Below, piece by piece: positions 61,033 through 64,000 of a stretch of DNA of 64,000 bases. How positions within the stretch are numbered: position 1 is the first letter of the stretch; each line of letters starts with the position of its first letter. Under the pieces are notes generated by a model, which saw only the letters and a program-made list of their open reading frames with translations, had not been told where the DNA came from and searched no databases. Where the stretch lies: the NCBI GenBank assembly GCA_009788055.1, contig WQSG01000002.1, forward strand, positions 28,586 through 92,585. The letters run 5' to 3'. The stretch comes from Defluviitaleaceae bacterium. Lineage in GTDB: Bacteria > Bacillota > Clostridia > Lachnospirales > WQUN01. A program made the position numbers and the translations under genes.

Positions 61033-62400
61033 TCAAATTTTCCCCGTAAAACACTCTGTACAAAAAGGCAATCTGCATTTTGCGCAAGCCCTTTTTAAGC
61101 CGTCGATACTGATATAACCCAAGCTGTCTGCGCCGAGTTTTCGGCGTATTTCCTCTATTTCCATTTTGTTTGCAATAAGATTTTCTTCGCTGTCCACGTC
61201 TGTTCCGTAGTGGCAAGTGTAGCGGAAAGGTGGCGATGATACCCGAAAATGAACTTCCTTCGCGCCTGCGTTTTTTAGGCTTCGCACAATTTTCTCACTT
61301 GTTGTGCCGCGCACGATAGAGTCATCCACAAGCACAATGCGTTTGCCGCGAATGTTTGTAGTAAGCGGGTTCAACTTTAGCCTAACCGCCGTGTCGCGCT
61401 CGGATTGGGTGGGGTAAATGAAACTGCGCCCGATGTATCGGTTTTTCACAAAGCCGGGCAACAGCGGTAAGCCGCTTTTCTTGCTGTAACCGCTTGCCGC
61501 GTCCAGCCCCGAATCGGGAACGCCGCACACAATATCTGCGTCAACGGGATATTCTTCCGCAAGAATTTCACCCATATTTCGCCGCGCTTCGTAAACACTA
61601 AGCCCGTCAATTACAGAGTCGGGGCGGGCGAAGTATACATATTCAAAAATACAAATGCCCGCGTGTGGTTTTGGCGTAAGCCTAACGCCTTCGGAAATTA
61701 CTTCGCCCTTTTCGGCAACAACAACTTCGCCCGGCAAGATGTCGCGCACAAAATCAAACCCGCAGGCTTCCAGCGCGCAACTTTCGGACGCTATTGCAAT
61801 ACCCGTTTCGTTTTTTCCCAAGCACAGCGGACGGTATCCGTTCGGGTCACGTACGGCGATAAGCTTGTTTTCACTGCTTGCAATCACCAGCGAAAACGCG
61901 CCCTGCATTAAATTTGCCGCTGCCGTTACACCGTCAGATACGGTTTCGGCTTTTGTAATGTGGAACGCAATAAGCGACGAAACAACTTCGCTGTCGGAAG
62001 TAGCGGAAAAACTAAGCCCGTGCGTTTCCAACTGCCCGCGAAGTTCTGCGGCGTTCGTAACATTTCCGTTATGTGCGGTGGCAATTCTTCCCGTTAAAAA
62101 TTCCGTAGCGAAAGGCCCTGCGTTTTGCTTTTCATTGCCGCCCGTGGTGGAATACCGTGTGTGCCCCACCGCAATTTTGCCTGCGGGCATATCCCTAAAC
62201 TTGCCCGAAAACACCTCGCTTACAAGCCCCGTGTGTTTACGGCAAAAAAATTCCGTATCGCTTACAACCGCAATTCCCGCACATTCCTGCCCTCGGTGTT
62301 GCAAAGTTAAAAGCCCGTTATAAGTAATCCCCGCCGCCTCTTCCGTGGTAAGGCAAACTCCGAAAACGGCGCATTCTTCCCGCAATTTGTCAGTTTTCAT
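61033..62400 (-). CDS. purF: Amidophosphoribosyltransferase
   Basis: PurF commits PRPP to purine synthesis using glutamine. The 455-residue protein has a nine-residue propeptide before nucleophile Cys10 (EECAVFGVC), glutaminase motifs GHTRYSTTGG and TAHNGNVTN, the PRPP loop IVLVDDSIVRGTTSEKIV near residue 350, and C-terminal cysteines ACAKCRLPFC that fit the Fe-S type seen in Bacillus PurF. Its start lies inside the end of the ANTAR gene, so the two are coupled. Confidence 0.95.
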   Translation of the reverse strand: MKTDKLREECAVFGVCLTTEEAAGITYNGLLTLQHRGQECAGIAVVSDTEFFCRKHTGLVSEVFSGKFRDMPAGKIAVGHTRYSTTGGNEKQNAGPFATEFLTGRIATAHNGNVTNAAELRGQLETHGLSFSATSDSEVVSSLIAFHITKAETVSDGVTAAANLMQGAFSLVIASSENKLIAVRDPNGYRPLCLGKNETGIAIASESCALEACGFDFVRDILPGEVVVAEKGEVISEGVRLTPKPHAGICIFEYVYFARPDSVIDGLSVYEARRNMGEILAEEYPVDADIVCGVPDSGLDAASGYSKKSGLPLLPGFVKNRYIGRSFIYPTQSERDTAVRLKLNPLTTNIRGKRIVLVDDSIVRGTTSEKIVRSLKNAGAKEVHFRVSSPPFRYTCHYGTDVDSEENLIANKMEIEEIRRKLGADSLGYISIDGLKRACAKCRLPFCTECFTGKI

Positions 62401-62980
62401 AAGTTCTCAAAATCCCCTCGGCAATCGCCCGTTTTGGCATTCGCATATCCATTGCTTCTTTTTCGATGTAGCGGTGTGCTTCTTTTTCGCTCATGTTCAT
62501 GTATGAAATTAAAATGCACTTTGCCCTGTCTATGATTCGGATGTCGTCGATTTTTTGTTTCAGCTTGCTGTTTTCAGAGTGCATACGTTTTATTTTGCTG
62601 TGTGCGGCTTTTGCAAGTTTTACCGCAGACCACAAAACGGTTTTGTTAATCGGTTTTGAAATGGTGAGTATGCCGTCATTTTCGCAATGGGCAGAAACCG
62701 CATCAAAATATTCTGCGGCAACCACAAGAATTACTTGCGACACACCTTTTGCGGCAATATGGCGCGAAAGATTTTCGCCCGTTTCGTCCTTAAGCGGCGC
62801 GTTGATTAGAACAAGGTCAAATTCGCGCTCTAAAAGAAGGCGGCGGGCTTCGCCGCAGGTGGAAATACCTACGATATGCCCAATTTGCGCCGAGTTTAAA
62901 ATTTCCATGAAAAAATCAAGGCTTTTTTCTGCGTGCGAAACAATCAATGCGTTTTCCACGCTTCCACCCGTCCCCGCCAA
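62390..62980 (-). CDS. ANTAR-domain RNA-binding antiterminator with non-canonical receiver
   Basis: The 196-residue protein has a receiver-like N-terminal domain, a coiled coil (SKIKRMHSENSKLKQKIDDI) and a C-terminal ANTAR domain of about 60 residues (DRAKCILISYMNMSEKEAHRYIEKEAM). In the receiver the phospho-acceptor aspartate position reads LVLINAPLKDETG, with Asn instead of Asp, and the N-terminal acidic pocket is replaced by SHAEKS, so it is unlikely to be switched by phosphorylation. A TTG start with AGGAAGGA 7 bp upstream is used here; a GTG seven codons later is possible. It lies between glutamine synthetase and purF and probably binds the hexaloop leaders of glnN, pyrG and carA. Confidence 0.85.
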   Translation of the reverse strand: MAGTGGSVENALIVSHAEKSLDFFMEILNSAQIGHIVGISTCGEARRLLLEREFDLVLINAPLKDETGENLSRHIAAKGVSQVILVVAAEYFDAVSAHCENDGILTISKPINKTVLWSAVKLAKAAHSKIKRMHSENSKLKQKIDDIRIIDRAKCILISYMNMSEKEAHRYIEKEAMDMRMPKRAIAEGILRTYEN

Positions 62981-62993
62981 AGGCGGTTCCTTC

Positions 62994-64000
62994 CTATATA
63001 AACTCGAAATATTTTTCGCAAGTAAATTCTGTTTCGGCTTCTTTGATTTTTACATAGCTTTCCAGAAGTTCATTGCCAACCACACGCCGCACGAACTCGC
63101 TGTTGCGGGCAAGCTCTACGGCTTCCGCAAGATTGGCGGGCAACGGTTGCAAGCCGCTTGTTACGCTTTGCGGTGCGGTGTACAAATTTGCGTCTGTTTC
63201 CTGCGGCAGGGGTAATTCTTTTTCTATGCCTTCAAGCCCCGCCTCCAAAATAAGCGCGAACGCCAAGTATGGGTTTATCGACGGGTCGGGAGAGCGTAAT
63301 TCCATGCGCACTTTTTCGCCCGTGGCGGCGGGAATGCGAATTAACTGCGAACGATTGCGGTGCGACCACGACACATATTTAGGTGCTTCAAACGCGCCGA
63401 AACGGTCGTAAGAATTTGCAAGCGGATTCAAGAATAAAGTCATTTCCCGTGTTTTTGCCAGAATGCCGGCGATAAAACTATCCGAAACTTTTGAACCGCT
63501 CTTAAAAATATTCTTCCCCATTTGAGAGAGCGACAGGTTTACGTGCAAGCCGCTTCCCGCCGCGTTTTGAATTGGTTTCGGCAAAAACGATGCAAACAAT
63601 CCGTTACGCGCCGCAATTTTTTTCACCATGGTTTTGAACGACAAAAAATTATCGGCAGAACTTAACGCGTCCGAATATTTGAAGTCGATTTCGTTTTGCC
63701 CCGGCCCTTGCTCGTGGTGGGATGTTTCGGGGCTTATGCCTATTTCCTCCAGCGTAACACAAATTTCGCGCCTGATATCCTCGCTTTTGTCCAGCGGAGC
63801 AATGTCCAAATAGCCGCCTTTGTCGTGGGTAATGTTTGTGGGCGCGCCGTTTTCGTCCGTTTTAAACAGATAAAATTCGCACTCTGCGCCAACCATGCAA
63901 ACAAAACCCAACTTGGCACATTTTTCCGTGGCGCGTTTTAAAATTTGCCTGCTGTCCATAGAAAATTCCGCGCCGTCATAAGTTTTTATGTCGCAAAAAA
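62994..64000 (-). CDS. glnA: Type I glutamine synthetase (N-terminus outside window)
   Basis: The frame is open to the window edge; the visible part covers about 335 C-terminal residues. Motifs are GAECEFYLF, ETSHHEQGPGQNEIDF, NAAGSGLHVNLSL, WSHRNRSQLIRIPA and RMELRSPDPSINPYLAFALILEAG, which mark the ordinary bacterial (GSI) class. Upstream residues F-C-D-I-K-T-Y-D-G continue the family sequence, so the ATG at 63959 is not the start. It is encoded 13 bp before the ANTAR gene, and it is the second glutamine synthetase in the window besides the type III enzyme. Confidence 0.93.
   Translation of the reverse strand, partial: FCDIKTYDGAEFSMDSRQILKRATEKCAKLGFVCMVGAECEFYLFKTDENGAPTNITHDKGGYLDIAPLDKSEDIRREICVTLEEIGISPETSHHEQGPGQNEIDFKYSDALSSADNFLSFKTMVKKIAARNGLFASFLPKPIQNAAGSGLHVNLSLSQMGKNIFKSGSKVSDSFIAGILAKTREMTLFLNPLANSYDRFGAFEAPKYVSWSHRNRSQLIRIPAATGEKVRMELRSPDPSINPYLAFALILEAGLEGIEKELPLPQETDANLYTAPQSVTSGLQPLPANLAEAVELARNSEFVRRVVGNELLESYVKIKEAETEFTCEKYFEFI

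Overview
The window looks like chromosome of an anaerobic, Gram-positive Clostridia-type bacterium. The signs are SipW-type signal peptidase with TasA-like secreted proteins, a dockerin-bearing surface protein, PdxST, a type III glutamine synthetase, GatCAB transamidation, an ANTAR antiterminator and AGGAGG-type ribosome binding sites. No rRNA or complete tRNA is present, so genus is not resolved.

Left region (1 to about 8450): the right-hand part of an integrated inovirus-type (filamentous ssDNA phage) element. On the minus strand it carries two small membrane proteins, an ssDNA-binding-like protein, three small one-helix proteins including a likely major coat protein, a pIII-like adhesin, a pVI-like protein and a Zot/pI ATPase, then a hairpin-rich gap and a rolling-circle replication initiator running off the left edge. 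A 524-nt imperfect inverted repeat separates this operon from an HTH regulator and two accessory membrane proteins. The right border is the 3' half of a tRNA-Arg gene with its terminator, an attachment-site scar.

Central region (8.6 to 34 kb): a membrane protein, a tyrosine phosphatase, cca, an orphan MetQ-like lipoprotein behind a large structured leader, a short TraB-like lipoprotein, an M1-like lipoprotein with a destroyed zinc motif, and murG. A long minus-strand array follows in transcription order: HD-GYP response regulator, hybrid kinase, pdxS, pdxT, glnN, a UreI/AmiS-like channel, aspS, gatC, gatA, gatB. A sulfonate/nitrate-type ABC operon and a YibE/F protein are on the plus strand.

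Envelope region (34.3 to 43 kb): a secreted metallophosphoesterase with FIVAR repeats, two TasA-like proteins, SipW, a DUF5305-like protein and a beta-helix protein with InlB-type and dockerin domains.

Right region (43 to 64 kb): pyrG-argG-argH, then class I fumarase (two subunits) and malic enzyme, a pathway-ordered set that can take fumarate from arginine synthesis to pyruvate. A giant flagellin with an adjacent HTH regulator follows. Then, in transcription order on the minus strand: type I glutamine synthetase (truncated by the window edge), an ANTAR protein with a non-canonical receiver, purF, carA, a CarB-DapF fusion and guaA.

The most interesting signal is a probable glutamine-centred RNA antitermination regulon. 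Leaders of glnN, pyrG and carA each hold a hexaloop hairpin (A at loop position 1, G at 4) overlapping the 5' arm of a rho-independent terminator, and the ANTAR protein that could bind them is encoded in the window. An interspersed palindromic repeat family sits in several intergenic gaps, and a piece of it appears in frame inside carB where that protein has lost about 40 residues.
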